DNA of 64,000 nt from Granulosicoccus sp965214025 (GCA_965214025.1 CBDCAW010000027.1:62001-126000), one strand, 5' to 3'. Positions 53,779 through 63,367 are shown, counted from the first letter of the stretch. Numbers and translations: made by a program. Notes: generated by a model not told the origin, from the sequence alone.

Positions 53779-54584
53779 CAGTGGTCCTTCGCCGGAGTGA
53801 TGGATTCGGCGCGTGTTGCTGCAGCCTCCGACGCGAACAGGGTGCCACCACCGAGATAGACCTCCTGCACCTGAGCATCATTGCGTATATCGCTGACCGA
53901 ACCATTCGCGATCAGCCTGCCTCGGTTGAGCACCATCACCCGATGGGCGTGCGCGAACACCACATCCATGTCGTGCTCGGTGAAAAGCACGCTGAGCTTG
54001 CGCTCGGCGACGATGCCGGCCGTGAGCCGCATCAGCGAGATACGTTCGGCAGGTGCCATGCCTGCAGTAGGTTCGTCCATCAGCAGCAGCACCGGATCAT
54101 GGCTCAGTGCGATCGCGAGTTCCAGCCGTTTCAGATCCCCGTAGGCCAGGATGGCGCAGGCTCGGGTGGCCTGCTCCGCCATGCCGACAAGCGCCAGCAG
54201 GTCCATCGCCTGGTCCCGATACAGGCGCGTGGCATAGGGCACCACGGTGAACAGGCGGCGATGATGCGACAACAACGCCATCTGGACATTTTCGATCACC
54301 GTCATCGACGGGTAGGTCGCCGTGATCTGAAACGTGCGCCCCACTCCCTTGCGCCAGATGACTCTCGGTGCCAGCCGCGTAATGCGCTCTCCGTTCAGGT
54401 GAACCTCACCGCGGCTCGGCCGCAGCTGCCCCATGAGCATGTTGAAACAGGTAGTCTTGCCGGCGCCGTTCGGGCCGATCATGGCCAAGAGCTCACCGGC
54501 TGCCACCTCGAAGCTGACGTCGGCCACCGCCTCGATGCCACCGAAAGACTTCGACAGGCCAGACACGCCGAGAACGGCATTCAT
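53778..54584 (-). CDS. livG: LivG-like ABC transporter ATP-binding protein
   Basis: A 268-residue ATPase partner of LivF. Walker A GPNGAGKTT, GVGRTFQITATYPSMTVIENV (typical LivG block), signature region ILAYGDLKRLELA in place of LSGGQ, Walker B LLLMDEPTAGM and switch His in TEHDMDVV. ATG 54584 overlaps the permease stop; the open frame upstream to 54893 lies inside the permease gene. It forms a heterodimeric motor with the 52984-53778 product. Confidence 0.92.
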   Translation of the reverse strand: MNAVLGVSGLSKSFGGIEAVADVSFEVAAGELLAMIGPNGAGKTTCFNMLMGQLRPSRGEVHLNGERITRLAPRVIWRKGVGRTFQITATYPSMTVIENVQMALLSHHRRLFTVVPYATRLYRDQAMDLLALVGMAEQATRACAILAYGDLKRLELAIALSHDPVLLLMDEPTAGMAPAERISLMRLTAGIVAERKLSVLFTEHDMDVVFAHAHRVMVLNRGRLIANGSVSDIRNDAQVQEVYLGGGTLFASEAAATRAESITPAKDH

Positions 54585-56413
54585 GCGAACGCCAGCCGCT
54601 TGCGCAGTGTGCCGACGATACCGTTCGGCGCCAGGATCACCACCGTGATGATCAGCACCCCCAAGGCCAGGCGCCAGTATTCGAAACGGGTGAGGTAATC
54701 CTTGGCAAGCTCCAGCGACGTGGCACCGACCACGCCACCGGCAAGCGTCTTCACGCCGCCGAGAAACACCATGATCAGCGCATCGAAGGAACGGGCGATC
54801 TCCAACTCGGTAGGGAACACACTGCCCTTGGAAAACACGAACAATGACCCCGCCAGGCCCGCCATCGTGCCGGCGAAGGCGAAGGCGAACCACTGGATGC
54901 GCAAGGTATCGATGCCGGTGGCTTCAGCCTGGCGCTTCGAATCGCGTGCGGCGCGCAAGGCATAGCCGAACGGTGAATGCGCGACATGCCTGAGCGCGAT
55001 GATGCCACCGACGCCGAAAAGCAGTGTGAAGTAATAGTACGCCGTGCTTTCCGATAGCCAGGCCGCGGGCCAGATACTGATCAGGCCATCATCACCGCCG
55101 GTGAATTCATCCCACTGGAAGACCAGGGACCACAGCAGTTGCGCCAGTGCCAGCGTGAGCATCGCGAAATACACGCCGGTCAGGCGCAGGCATAACCAGC
55201 CGACGATGAGGGCGATGGCACCGGCACCGAAGGGCGCGAGCAGAAACGCGATCTCCATGGGCGCCTCGGCATGGCGTACCAGCAACGCTGCCACATAGGC
55301 CCCTCCCCCGAAATAAGCCGCGTGCCCGAAAGACACCAGCCCCCCCAGGCCGAGTATGAACTGCAGGCTGGCCGCGAACAGGCAGGCGATGATGATGTCG
55401 GTGAACAACACCACCAGGAACGGTGCATCGAAAAGCGGCAGGCATGCCAGTGCCACGAGCAATATAACGACGAGCATACGCCCGCGAAGGCCATAGGGCT
55501 TGATCGGCTGTTCGGGCTCGCCCGCCTGACCGTGCTCACCCGCCACCTCCTCGCGCCCCAGCAGGCCGTAGGGACGCACCGTCAGCACCACGGCCATGAC
55601 CACGAACATCAACACCAGCGTGCTTTGCGGCAGATACGTCACACCGAACACGTTGAGCACCGAGATCAGTACCGCGGCAATGTAGGCACCGGGCAACGAC
55701 CCCATGCCGCCGATGACCACCACCACGAAGATCGACGCGATGATATTGAAATCCATCAGCAGGTCCGCACCTCCCTTCGGCAACTGGATCGCTCCACCGA
55801 GCCCTGCCAGGGCCGCGCCGAGAAAGAACACACCGGTGAACAACCACGACTGGTTGACCCCGAGTGCACCGACCATCTCGCGATCCTGCGTGGCGGCTCG
55901 CACGAGAATGCCCACGCGGGTGCGGGTGATCAGATACCACAGCCCGAACAGCACGAACGGTGTCAGGGCGATCAGTGCCAGGTCGTATTTCGGGACCGGC
56001 TCGCCGAGAATGCGCACGACACCGGTGAGCCCGGGTGCGCGAGGCCCGAGCACATCGGTAGGCCCCCAGATCATCAAGGTCAGGTCCTGTATGACCAGTA
56101 TGACCCCGAAGGTGGCCACCAGCTGAAAGAGCTCCGGGGCACGGTACACCGGGCGCAGCACCACCACTTCGATGATCACGCCGATCAGCCCCACGATCAC
56201 ACCCGCCAGCAACACGGAGCCCCAGAAACCGATGGCTCCCGGCAGCACCTGCATCAACGAATAGCCGACGAAGGCACCGAGCATGTACAGCGAACCGTGC
56301 GCGAAGTTGACGATCCGGGTGACGCCGAAGATCAGGGACAGGCCGGACGCCACCAGAAACAGCGTGGCCGCATTGGCCAGGCCGGTGAGCAACTGCGCAA
56401 GTATCAGACCCAT
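54581..56413 (-). CDS. Fused LivH-LivM permease of a branched-chain amino acid-type ABC importer
   Basis: A 610-residue membrane protein that joins both permeases of the importer. Residues about 1-290 are LivH-like (ANAATLFLVASGLSLIFGVTRIVNFAHGSLYMLGA, the classic start). A polar linker around 290-315 (EEVAGEHGQAGEPEQPIK) follows, and residues about 320-610 are LivM-like (LQFILGLGGLVSFGHAAYFGGGAYVAAL, LRAARDSKRQAEATGID). Usually these are two separate genes, so the fusion fixes a 1:1 ratio. The order receptor, permease, LivG, LivF is conserved. The substrate may be an amino acid, amide or other small organic molecule. Confidence 0.93.
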   Translation of the reverse strand: MGLILAQLLTGLANAATLFLVASGLSLIFGVTRIVNFAHGSLYMLGAFVGYSLMQVLPGAIGFWGSVLLAGVIVGLIGVIIEVVVLRPVYRAPELFQLVATFGVILVIQDLTLMIWGPTDVLGPRAPGLTGVVRILGEPVPKYDLALIALTPFVLFGLWYLITRTRVGILVRAATQDREMVGALGVNQSWLFTGVFFLGAALAGLGGAIQLPKGGADLLMDFNIIASIFVVVVIGGMGSLPGAYIAAVLISVLNVFGVTYLPQSTLVLMFVVMAVVLTVRPYGLLGREEVAGEHGQAGEPEQPIKPYGLRGRMLVVILLVALACLPLFDAPFLVVLFTDIIIACLFAASLQFILGLGGLVSFGHAAYFGGGAYVAALLVRHAEAPMEIAFLLAPFGAGAIALIVGWLCLRLTGVYFAMLTLALAQLLWSLVFQWDEFTGGDDGLISIWPAAWLSESTAYYYFTLLFGVGGIIALRHVAHSPFGYALRAARDSKRQAEATGIDTLRIQWFAFAFAGTMAGLAGSLFVFSKGSVFPTELEIARSFDALIMVFLGGVKTLAGGVVGATSLELAKDYLTRFEYWRLALGVLIITVVILAPNGIVGTLRKRLAFA

Positions 56414-56433
56414 GACGCTGCAAATGATCCGCC

Positions 56434-57657
56434 TCAGTTCGACGGGCGCATGGCGTTGACCTCATCATCGCCGGGCAGGTAGTCCGCGCCATCCTTGTAG
56501 ACCCAGTCGACCATCACGCCACCGCCGTCGCGCAGCGCGGTGGTACCGACGAAGGCACCCATCGTGGACTGATGATCGATCTCACGGTAGGTGATCGTGC
56601 CGACCGGCGTTTCCACTTCGAGCCCCTTGAATGCGTCACGGATGGCATCCGTCTCGGTGCTGCCCGCCTGCTCGATTGCCGTGGCGATGGACTGCGCGGT
56701 CATGTAGCCGACCAGTGAGCCAAGGCCGGGATTGGTATCGTGCTCGGCGCTGTAGGCATCGACGAAATCCTTGTTGGCGCCTTCCTCGAAGGCATACCAG
56801 GGGTAGCCGGTGACTACCCAGCCCTCGGGGGCTTCATCCTTCAGCGGTTCGAGATATTCCGGTTCCCCGGAGAGCAGGCTGAACACCTCACGCTCGTCGA
56901 ACAGGCCGCGTGTGGTGCCTTCGCGCACGAACCTGGCCAGATCCCCGCTGAAGGTGACGTTGAAGATGGCATCGGGCTTGGCCCGCTCGATCGCCTGCAC
57001 CTCTGCGCCGGCGTCTATCTTGAACAGTGCCGGCCACTGCTGGGTGACGAATTCCACCTCGGGTTTCAACGCCTTGAGCGCCTTCTTGAACGCCGACACG
57101 GCATCCTTCCCATAGGCATAGTTCGGCGCGATGGTGGCGTACCTGACGGCATCCGACTTGGCCGCTTCCTCCGCCAGCATGGACGCCTGCATGTGGGTAG
57201 AGGCACGTAGCCGGAACGTGTAGTCATTGCCGTTCTCCCAGACCAGCGCGTCGGCCAGCGGCTCGGCGGCCAGGTACACATGCTTCTTGGCCTGCGCGAA
57301 GGATGACAATGCCAGGCCGATGTTGCTCAGGAAGCTGCCCGTGAGCATGACCGCCCCTTCACGCGTCATGAGTTCGCCGGCGATTCGCACCGCCTCGCCG
57401 GGCTCTGCCTGGTCATCCCGGAACACGAACTCCAACGGCCGGTCGAGCACACCACCGGCCGCGTTGATCTCGGACAACGCAAGCTCGATACCCTTCCGGT
57501 AGGGACCGGTGAAAGCGGCCATCCGCTTGTAGTGATTGATCTCGCCGATCTTGATCGGATCTGCGGAGCTGGCCAGGGTGGGTGCGAATGCCAGCATCAC
57601 GGTGATGGACATCATCACACTGGCTCCCAGAGCTTTACGAATCATTCTCACAGGCAT
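56434..57657 (-). CDS. LivK-type periplasmic substrate-binding protein
   Basis: A 407-residue type I periplasmic receptor feeding the fused permease. ATG 57657 (open frame to 57738) gives a signal peptide, MPVRMIRKALGASVMMSITVMLAFAP with cleavage near ASSA, and mature start DPIKIGEINHYKRMAAFTGPYRKGIELALSEINAAGG, the family opening. LTGSFLSNIGLALSSFA and YAYGKDAVSAFKKAL follow. Such receptors bind amino acids, amides, aromatic acids or urea; specificity cannot be read. It is the first gene of the importer operon. Confidence 0.9.
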   Translation of the reverse strand: MPVRMIRKALGASVMMSITVMLAFAPTLASSADPIKIGEINHYKRMAAFTGPYRKGIELALSEINAAGGVLDRPLEFVFRDDQAEPGEAVRIAGELMTREGAVMLTGSFLSNIGLALSSFAQAKKHVYLAAEPLADALVWENGNDYTFRLRASTHMQASMLAEEAAKSDAVRYATIAPNYAYGKDAVSAFKKALKALKPEVEFVTQQWPALFKIDAGAEVQAIERAKPDAIFNVTFSGDLARFVREGTTRGLFDEREVFSLLSGEPEYLEPLKDEAPEGWVVTGYPWYAFEEGANKDFVDAYSAEHDTNPGLGSLVGYMTAQSIATAIEQAGSTETDAIRDAFKGLEVETPVGTITYREIDHQSTMGAFVGTTALRDGGGVMVDWVYKDGADYLPGDDEVNAMRPSN

Positions 57658-57801
57658 TTCCCGAGGTGGGGGCGAAAGGGGGCAGCGCAGGCTACCGAAC
57701 TCCACTGACACAAAGCAAGACATCCCTGTGGACGCCATTCCATTAGCACCCGGTTGAATAATGACTTATGAAGGTGTAGAAACAAAACTACATACTGCGC
57801 A

Positions 57802-59406
57802 ATGAGTGGTAAGCAGGTTATGGAACAGGTCTCAGCGGCGATCAGCGGCATCGATATCGGTGTGATCATCTTGTACTTCCTGGTCACCATCGCGATCGGT
57901 ATCTGGGTTGCCCGAACCACCGATACCGGTGATGACCTCTTCCTCGCCGGCCGTTCGCTGACCTGGGGCGTGATCGGTTTCTCCCTGTTCGCCTCGAACA
58001 TCTCCAGCACCACACTGATCGGGCTTTCCGGCGCGGCTTATACCAACGGAATCGCCGTATCGACCTACGAATGGATGTCAGGCGTACCGCTGATCATTCT
58101 CGCCTTCGTCTTCATCCCGCTGTATCTGCGCTCACGTATCACCACGATCCCCGAGTTCCTCGAGCTGCGCTTCGACCGGCGCAGCCGCGTGTACTTCTCG
58201 ATCGTGACGATCGCCCTGAGCATCATCGTCGATACCGCCGGGGGCCTGTACGCCGGTGCCGTCGTGCTCCGAACGTTCTTCCCGGATCTCGTCATCTGGC
58301 AGGTGTGCCTCGGCCTGGGATTGTTCGCCGGCATCTATACCGCTGCCGGCGGCCTGAAAGCGGTGGTGTACACCGATGTGCTGCAGGCCCTGGTGCTGAT
58401 ATTCGGTACCACCCTGCTGACCTACATACTGTTCGCCGATCTGGATTTCTCGTGGCAGAAGGTCGTCGATGCGGTGCCGAACGAAGAGCACCTCTCGCTG
58501 GTGCGACCTATCGGCGATGAAATGTTGCCCTGGCCCGGTATCATTCTCGGCGTATCGATGCTCGGCTTCTGGTACTGGGTGACCAATCAATACATCGTGC
58601 AGCGCGTGCTGGGTGCCAAGAACCTCGCACACGCTCAATGGGGTGCAATCCTGGGTGGCTTCCTGAAGATCATCCCGTTGTTCACGATGGTGCTGCCCGG
58701 CGCGATGGCGATCATCCTGCTTCCCGATCTGCCGAACGGCGACATGGTCTTCCCGACGCTGGTGACCACGGTGCTGCCGGTCGGCATTACAGGGTTGGTA
58801 CTCGCAGGCCTGGTCGCGGCGATCATGTCGAGCGTCGATTCCACGTTGAATTCGGCATCGACCCTGGTGGTGCACGACTTCGTACTGGCACGCAAGCCGA
58901 ATCTCGACCCGAAGACCATCGGTCGCTATGGCCAGATCACCACCTTGATCTTGATGGCCTTCGCCATCCTCTGGGCGCCGCAGATCGGCAATTTCGGCGG
59001 CTTGTGGGCGTACATCCAGCAGGCTTATTCGATTCTCGTACCTCCCATCGCGGCGATTTTCCTGATCGGTGCGTTCTGGCGCCGAGGCAATGGTCAGGGG
59101 GCGTTCATGGCGCTGGCGATCGGCCATACGATCGGCCTGGTGGTCTTCATACTGGCGCAGATGGGCTACTGGCCGATCCACTTCACCATCAATGTCGGCT
59201 TGATGACGGCGGTCAGCTCGGCATTGTTCGTCTACTTCAGCCTCAAAAGCCCACCGCCGGACCCCGAGGTCGTGGCCAAGGCCGTATGGACGCCGGATAT
59301 CGCAATCGCGAAGGAAGTTGCCGACGCACCCTGGTTCGCCAACATCAAACTGCTGAGCGGCCTGTTGATCCTGGCGATGTTGGCGGTACTGATCGGTTTT
59401 TGGTAA
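57802..59406 (+). CDS. Sodium:solute symporter (SSS/SGLT family)
   Basis: A 534-residue inner-membrane sodium symporter with about 13-14 helices. LFASNISSTTLIGLSGAAYTNGIAV and VDTAGGLYAG contain typical sodium-site serines; the signature GLVAAIMSSVDSTLNSASTL is present near residue 335. The WYWVTNQYIVQRVLGAKNLAHAQWG block is characteristic of the sugar/inositol-type (SGLT-like) branch, so a sugar or polyol is possible. ATG 57802 is used; ATG 57820 with a nearby GCAGG is the alternative. It is divergent from the Liv importer operon. Confidence 0.9.
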   Translation: MSGKQVMEQVSAAISGIDIGVIILYFLVTIAIGIWVARTTDTGDDLFLAGRSLTWGVIGFSLFASNISSTTLIGLSGAAYTNGIAVSTYEWMSGVPLIILAFVFIPLYLRSRITTIPEFLELRFDRRSRVYFSIVTIALSIIVDTAGGLYAGAVVLRTFFPDLVIWQVCLGLGLFAGIYTAAGGLKAVVYTDVLQALVLIFGTTLLTYILFADLDFSWQKVVDAVPNEEHLSLVRPIGDEMLPWPGIILGVSMLGFWYWVTNQYIVQRVLGAKNLAHAQWGAILGGFLKIIPLFTMVLPGAMAIILLPDLPNGDMVFPTLVTTVLPVGITGLVLAGLVAAIMSSVDSTLNSASTLVVHDFVLARKPNLDPKTIGRYGQITTLILMAFAILWAPQIGNFGGLWAYIQQAYSILVPPIAAIFLIGAFWRRGNGQGAFMALAIGHTIGLVVFILAQMGYWPIHFTINVGLMTAVSSALFVYFSLKSPPPDPEVVAKAVWTPDIAIAKEVADAPWFANIKLLSGLLILAMLAVLIGFW

Positions 59407-59501
59407 AGGGCATAGGGTGCCTGTCAGCTTCCGCCGATTATTCAAGCGAAGGTACTCGATAAAGGCTTGCGATAAACTCTGCCATCTTCGGTAGTCGGCC
59501 C

Positions 59502-60728
59502 GTGAGCACTTGCATGGAAATCGTCAAGCTGAGCCGCGAGCGGCTCGTGGAAATGGAGCAGGTGTTCTGCGAGGCAATCGGTGACCCACCCAAGGGTGTG
59601 GATGATGACAACCTCTGGGCCTATTTCGACGTCGACCGTTCCTGGCTCGCGATCGACGGCGACGATCGCGTGGCAGGGCTAGCCACGGGGTTCGAAACAC
59701 GGCTCGTGCTGCCCGGCCGGGCTGTCGTCGCCGGCGGCGGCGTGCCCTGGTTCGGAGTCCGGGTGGATCTTCACCGCACGGGCGTGGGCCGGGCGATGAT
59801 GGAGCACCAGGTGGCCGACGCCGCGAAACGCGGAGATGCGTTTCTTACCCTCAACAGTACCCAATACCCGATCTACGGCCGATACGGTTTCGGCCCTACC
59901 GGCCGCTGGTGGGCTGTCAAGATCGATCCGCGCCGCGTTCGCTGGCGTAGCGGCGCACCGACCCCCGGACGCGTGACGGTCGGGGACGCGCCCGACGTTC
60001 ACGAGCAACTCGTCGAGTGCTACCAGCGTTGCTTCGGAGCCTGGCCGGGAGAAGTCGCCCGCCACGCGGGCCACTGGATGCGGCGGCTTGCGCCCCGCAA
60101 GGGCGACAAGGGCCGACGCCTGTGGGCGCTTCTGCACGATGATGAAGGCACCGTCGTGGCAGCTGCGTGCCACAGTATCGAGCAGAACTTCAGCGACACC
60201 GGCTTTGCGAACCGATTGCAGATCGAGGACATGTTCGGCGTGGATGAAGAGTCGCAGGTGGCCCTCTGGCGCTGGTTCATGAGCCGGCACCTCGTCGGCG
60301 AAGTATCGTGCTGGCGCATGGACCCGGGCTCGGCACTACCGGATTCAATCGAGGACCCTCGCCTGCTGGTCACCACCGAACTCAATGACACGACCTGGCT
60401 ACGGATCCTCGACGTCACACGAGTTCTCGGCAGTCGCTCGACCGTCGCCACGGGTACGGTCGTCATTCGCATCCGCGACTCGCTGGTGGCGGCCGTCGAT
60501 GGCGTGTGGCGACTCACCGGGGACGGTGAACAACTGACGGTTGCGCGCACCGACGATGAACCCGGCGTCACCCTGGACGTGAATCTACTGGCAAGCCTGG
60601 TCTTCGCACATGGCAGGGCAAGCCGGCTCGCTGCCGCCGGTAGCCTCGACGGCTCGCCGGCAGCGCTGGCTGTACTCGACAGGCTGCTGGCATGGCCGCG
60701 CCCGGCCTGGTCATCGCACATGTTTTGA
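59502..60728 (+). CDS. Eis-like GNAT N-acetyltransferase
   Basis: A 408-residue protein with the three-part Eis layout: an N-terminal GNAT domain with acetyl-CoA loop RVDLHRTGVGRAMMEHQ near residue 95, a second GNAT-like domain, and a C-terminal sterol-carrier-like domain (about 320-408, LDVNLLASLVFAHGRASRLAAAG). LNSTQYPIYGRYGFGP is a conserved Eis-family block. Eis proteins acetylate aminoglycosides or protein lysines. GTG 59502 is the annotated start; an in-frame ATG follows four codons later. Confidence 0.88.
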   Translation: MSTCMEIVKLSRERLVEMEQVFCEAIGDPPKGVDDDNLWAYFDVDRSWLAIDGDDRVAGLATGFETRLVLPGRAVVAGGGVPWFGVRVDLHRTGVGRAMMEHQVADAAKRGDAFLTLNSTQYPIYGRYGFGPTGRWWAVKIDPRRVRWRSGAPTPGRVTVGDAPDVHEQLVECYQRCFGAWPGEVARHAGHWMRRLAPRKGDKGRRLWALLHDDEGTVVAAACHSIEQNFSDTGFANRLQIEDMFGVDEESQVALWRWFMSRHLVGEVSCWRMDPGSALPDSIEDPRLLVTTELNDTTWLRILDVTRVLGSRSTVATGTVVIRIRDSLVAAVDGVWRLTGDGEQLTVARTDDEPGVTLDVNLLASLVFAHGRASRLAAAGSLDGSPAALAVLDRLLAWPRPAWSSHMF

Positions 60729-60777
60729 GTAGACGCAGATAGGGCTTTCCGTCGCTTACCGGCCGGCTACCTGATCG

Positions 60778-60794
60778 CTTGCCTGTCAGGCAAG
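60778..60794. terminator. Possible hairpin between convergent genes
   Basis: CTTGCC-TGTCA-GGCAAG inverted repeat in the 70-bp gap between the convergent Eis-like and dehalogenase genes. The position suits a bidirectional terminator but there is no clear T-tract. Confidence 0.35.
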
Positions 60795-60798
60795 GCAG

Positions 60799-61527
60799 TC
60801 AATTCCGTCCGCGCTCGTCAGCAAGCAGACGAGCAAGTTCCGGCAGACTTTCACACGCATGGTCCCAATCGGATTCCGGACCGAGATCACTGGTTTGAGA
60901 TGGGCCATGCTCGGTCGGGCGATTCACGTAGGCCGTGCGAAAGCCAAGATCGCGGGCGGCGTGCAGATCTGAATTGTGTGCTGCGACCATCAGGCATGCC
61001 TCGGGTGCGCAGCCGAGTGCAGCGGCGGTTCCCAGATAGGCGCGAGGATCCGGCTTGTAGGCTCGCGCGAACTCCGCACCGAGAATCGCATCCCACGGCA
61101 GCGAGCCATGGCGCGCAAGATCGACCATGAGCGAGACGTTGCCGTTCGACAGCGTAGCCACCGTGTAGTGCTTCCGCAGAGCGTAAAGCCCCTCGACGCT
61201 GTCGGGCCAGGGGTCCAGCCTGTGCCACGCATTGTTGAGGCGATCCACCTCGTTCGGCGACAACCCATCGATGGCGTAGCGATCGAGAACCTGTTCCAGA
61301 TTCTCCCGATGCAGTACATCGAGAATGACGAACGGCCGGCGGCCGGTGCGAATCTCCTCCATCGCCGGCTGGTACCGATCGCGCCAGTCGGTGGCGAACC
61401 GATACCAGTCGCGCTGAACGTCGCGCGGCCCGAAGAACCGTTCGAGTTCCACCGCGATCGAGGAGCGCCAGTCGACAACGGTGCCGAACACGTCGAAGGT
61501 GAGTGCACGTATGCGATTGTTTGTCAT
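60799..61527 (-). CDS. Haloacid dehalogenase, type II
   Basis: A 242-residue L-2-haloacid dehalogenase-type HAD enzyme. The nucleophile is the first Asp of TFDVFGTVVDWR near residue 11. The SNGN motif (ATLSNGNVSLM near 115), the lysine in AYKPDPRAYLG, and MVAAHNSDLHAARDLGFRTAYV follow, all as in type II dehalogenases (about 220-240 residues). ATG 61527 after GGGGGTG is preferred to GTG 61533. It replaces a halogen on a 2-haloacid by hydroxyl, or acts on a related phosphate-free substrate. Confidence 0.9.
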   Translation of the reverse strand: MTNNRIRALTFDVFGTVVDWRSSIAVELERFFGPRDVQRDWYRFATDWRDRYQPAMEEIRTGRRPFVILDVLHRENLEQVLDRYAIDGLSPNEVDRLNNAWHRLDPWPDSVEGLYALRKHYTVATLSNGNVSLMVDLARHGSLPWDAILGAEFARAYKPDPRAYLGTAAALGCAPEACLMVAAHNSDLHAARDLGFRTAYVNRPTEHGPSQTSDLGPESDWDHACESLPELARLLADERGRN

Positions 61528-61539
61528 TGACACCCCCAG

Positions 61540-62679
61540 TCAGGACGCTGGTCCCCACACCCTGCCATAAGTTACTGCCCGCAAGAGAAGCTCGAGCGGC
61601 CCCTGGCGCATGAAGCGCGACCAGATGACGCATGCCAGAACCACCACGATGTAGATGAGAACTGCGATAACCAGACACGCAAGATCACCGGTCTGCCCGT
61701 ACAGACCGAGACCATAGCCATTAAATATAAACCCCGCCATCACACCTGCCGCAACATAGGCACTCAGCGACATCCGACCAGCGATCGCGAGCCACTGCAG
61801 CTTGTTGCTGTGCCTGACGATTTCGACAATGGCTATCAGGTAGATGCTTGCCAGGCAGGGTGTGCCGAGCGCCAATGCGCAAAATGCAAGCAGTGCAGGC
61901 AGGCCATAGCCAAGCATACCGACCATGGCCAGAGCGTAGGCACCATTGAGCAACCCACCGGCTATCAATAACCAGGGCCAACGGGCTCTCAGCGCCTGGT
62001 AGATCGTCGATCCCGGAGCAAGGAAATCAAGCTTCGCCGCCGCCAGCCCGGCACAGAATGCAGCGAACGCGAGTGGGCCATTGAAAGCCAGGACGAAGCC
62101 GAAATCCTCCGGCCATGCGACCAGGCGTTGCCGAGCGACATCGACGAAACTGCCAAGGTAGCGAACGCCAACTGAATCTGCAAGCTTACCCGTCAAGACC
62201 GATGCCCCGGAGGTATCCACCTCGCTCAGCAGCAGACCGAGTCCGGCAAGAACCCCTGACGCGAGGCACGTAAACGCCATGGCGATAGCCAGCAAGAGAC
62301 CTGGCCGAGTGTCGCGCAGCAACCACAATGGCACGCCGAGCAGCGCATACAGCACGAGAATATCGCCGGTGAAGACCAGCAGCGCGTGCGCCACACCGAT
62401 CGACAACAGACCGGCCAACCGTCGGCCGTAGACTGGCCCGAAGCGCCGTCCAGTGCATCGAGCCGACCGCCGCTGAATGGCGAAGCCCCAGCCGAAGAGA
62501 AACGAGAACAGCACGAAGAACTTGCCCTGGAACAACAGGGCGACCAGCCCCGCTACGAAACGATCCGTAACGATCAAGGGTGGCGTCAGAAGATCGATGC
62601 CGGCGATGATAGGGACATTGACGACGCTCAGACCGAGCAGTGCAGCGCCTCGCAATACATCGACCTCACGACTTCGCAT
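61540..62679 (-). CDS. DUF418 family membrane protein
   Basis: A 379-residue polytopic membrane protein: start SREVDVLRGAALLGLSVVNVP, GKFFVLFSFLFGWGFAIQ, LLSIGVAHALLVFTGDILVLYAL and RMSLSAYVAAGVMAGFIF near residue 310, all marks of DUF418. Other members read GR-SLT-Y in the last motif. About ten helices. The function is unknown, probably related to membrane acyltransferases. ATG 62679 is chosen; the longer frame to 62868 overlaps the TetR promoter and gene. It is divergent from the TetR gene, which likely controls it. Confidence 0.82.
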   Translation of the reverse strand: MRSREVDVLRGAALLGLSVVNVPIIAGIDLLTPPLIVTDRFVAGLVALLFQGKFFVLFSFLFGWGFAIQRRSARCTGRRFGPVYGRRLAGLLSIGVAHALLVFTGDILVLYALLGVPLWLLRDTRPGLLLAIAMAFTCLASGVLAGLGLLLSEVDTSGASVLTGKLADSVGVRYLGSFVDVARQRLVAWPEDFGFVLAFNGPLAFAAFCAGLAAAKLDFLAPGSTIYQALRARWPWLLIAGGLLNGAYALAMVGMLGYGLPALLAFCALALGTPCLASIYLIAIVEIVRHSNKLQWLAIAGRMSLSAYVAAGVMAGFIFNGYGLGLYGQTGDLACLVIAVLIYIVVVLACVIWSRFMRQGPLELLLRAVTYGRVWGPAS

Positions 62680-62728
62680 TGAGATAGAATCGCCGTTGTT
62701 GAACGTCTGCTCTATAGTAAACCTATAT

Positions 62729-62744
62729 TTGAGCAAGTGCTCAA
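62729..62744. promoter_or_regulatory. Candidate TetR operator
   Basis: Perfect inverted repeat TTGAGCA-AG-TGCTCAA, 16 bp, midway in the 91-bp gap between the divergent DUF418 and TetR genes. TTTACTATAGA on the minus strand just beside it could be promoter sequence. The arrangement suits a TetR repressor controlling both directions. Confidence 0.55.
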
Positions 62745-62770
62745 TAAAATACGAACGACAAGGAGTGGTG

Positions 62771-63367
62771 ATGCCCCGTACGCGCAAGACCTCGTCGGAT
62801 CGCCGGGTCGAGTTGATATCGGCGACTGCTGAGATCATGCTCAGGCGCGGCTTCAGCGCTGCGACCACCCGTGACGTGACCGGTCAGGTAGGCGTGGGCA
62901 GTGGCCTGCTGAACCACTACTTTTCGTGGGAAGAACTTCGGCGGCTCGGGTTCGAAGCCGTGGCGCAGTACGGTACTGACGCGACATTTCCGCATCCGCG
63001 CAAGGACGATCCGTTACGCACGCTGCGTCGGCTGATCCGAGAGGCATTCTCACGCCATGCAGACCCTTACTGGCGAGTCTGGGTCGAGGCGATCGATGAA
63101 GCGGCCACCGATAGGAAACTTGCGGCAGTTGTCGGCCACTGCGCGGAGCAGTTTCGCCAGCGGCTCGAGGCACTGTTGAGAGAGGGCGTCGATTCAGGTG
63201 CCTGGTCTTGTGCCGACCCTCCAGGCGCTGCCTGGCGAATCCTGGCCATGCATGACGGGCTGGTCGGCTTCCTGTTCGGCGGCGCGCCACCGCTTTCACG
63301 CCGAGCAGCTACGCAGCACTTCCGCATCGCCGTTGCGCATGAGCTTGAAGGCCCGGCAAAGCTCTGA
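62771..63367 (+). CDS. TetR-family regulator (BetI-like)
   Basis: A 198-residue TetR repressor with an N-terminal helix-turn-helix (RRVELISATAEIMLRRGFSAATTRDVTGQVGVGSGLLNHYFSWEELR, residues 11-57). The GVGSGLLNHYF recognition helix is BetI-like. The C-terminal ligand domain has YWRVWVEAIDEAATD and ends in an Ala-rich helix. ATG 62771 has AAGGAG upstream; the open frame to 62477 lies inside the divergent gene. It probably represses itself and the DUF418 gene through the 62729 palindrome; the ligand is unknown. Confidence 0.9.
   Translation: MPRTRKTSSDRRVELISATAEIMLRRGFSAATTRDVTGQVGVGSGLLNHYFSWEELRRLGFEAVAQYGTDATFPHPRKDDPLRTLRRLIREAFSRHADPYWRVWVEAIDEAATDRKLAAVVGHCAEQFRQRLEALLREGVDSGAWSCADPPGAAWRILAMHDGLVGFLFGGAPPLSRRAATQHFRIAVAHELEGPAKL

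Noticed and set aside
55271..56482. 403-residue plus-strand frame inside the LivHM gene, and other long antisense frames (for example 11554-12927, 15675-16952, 4966-6156)
   Set aside because: These are His/Arg/Gln-rich shadows of GC-rich coding genes on the opposite strand; the opposite frames have clear family motifs.
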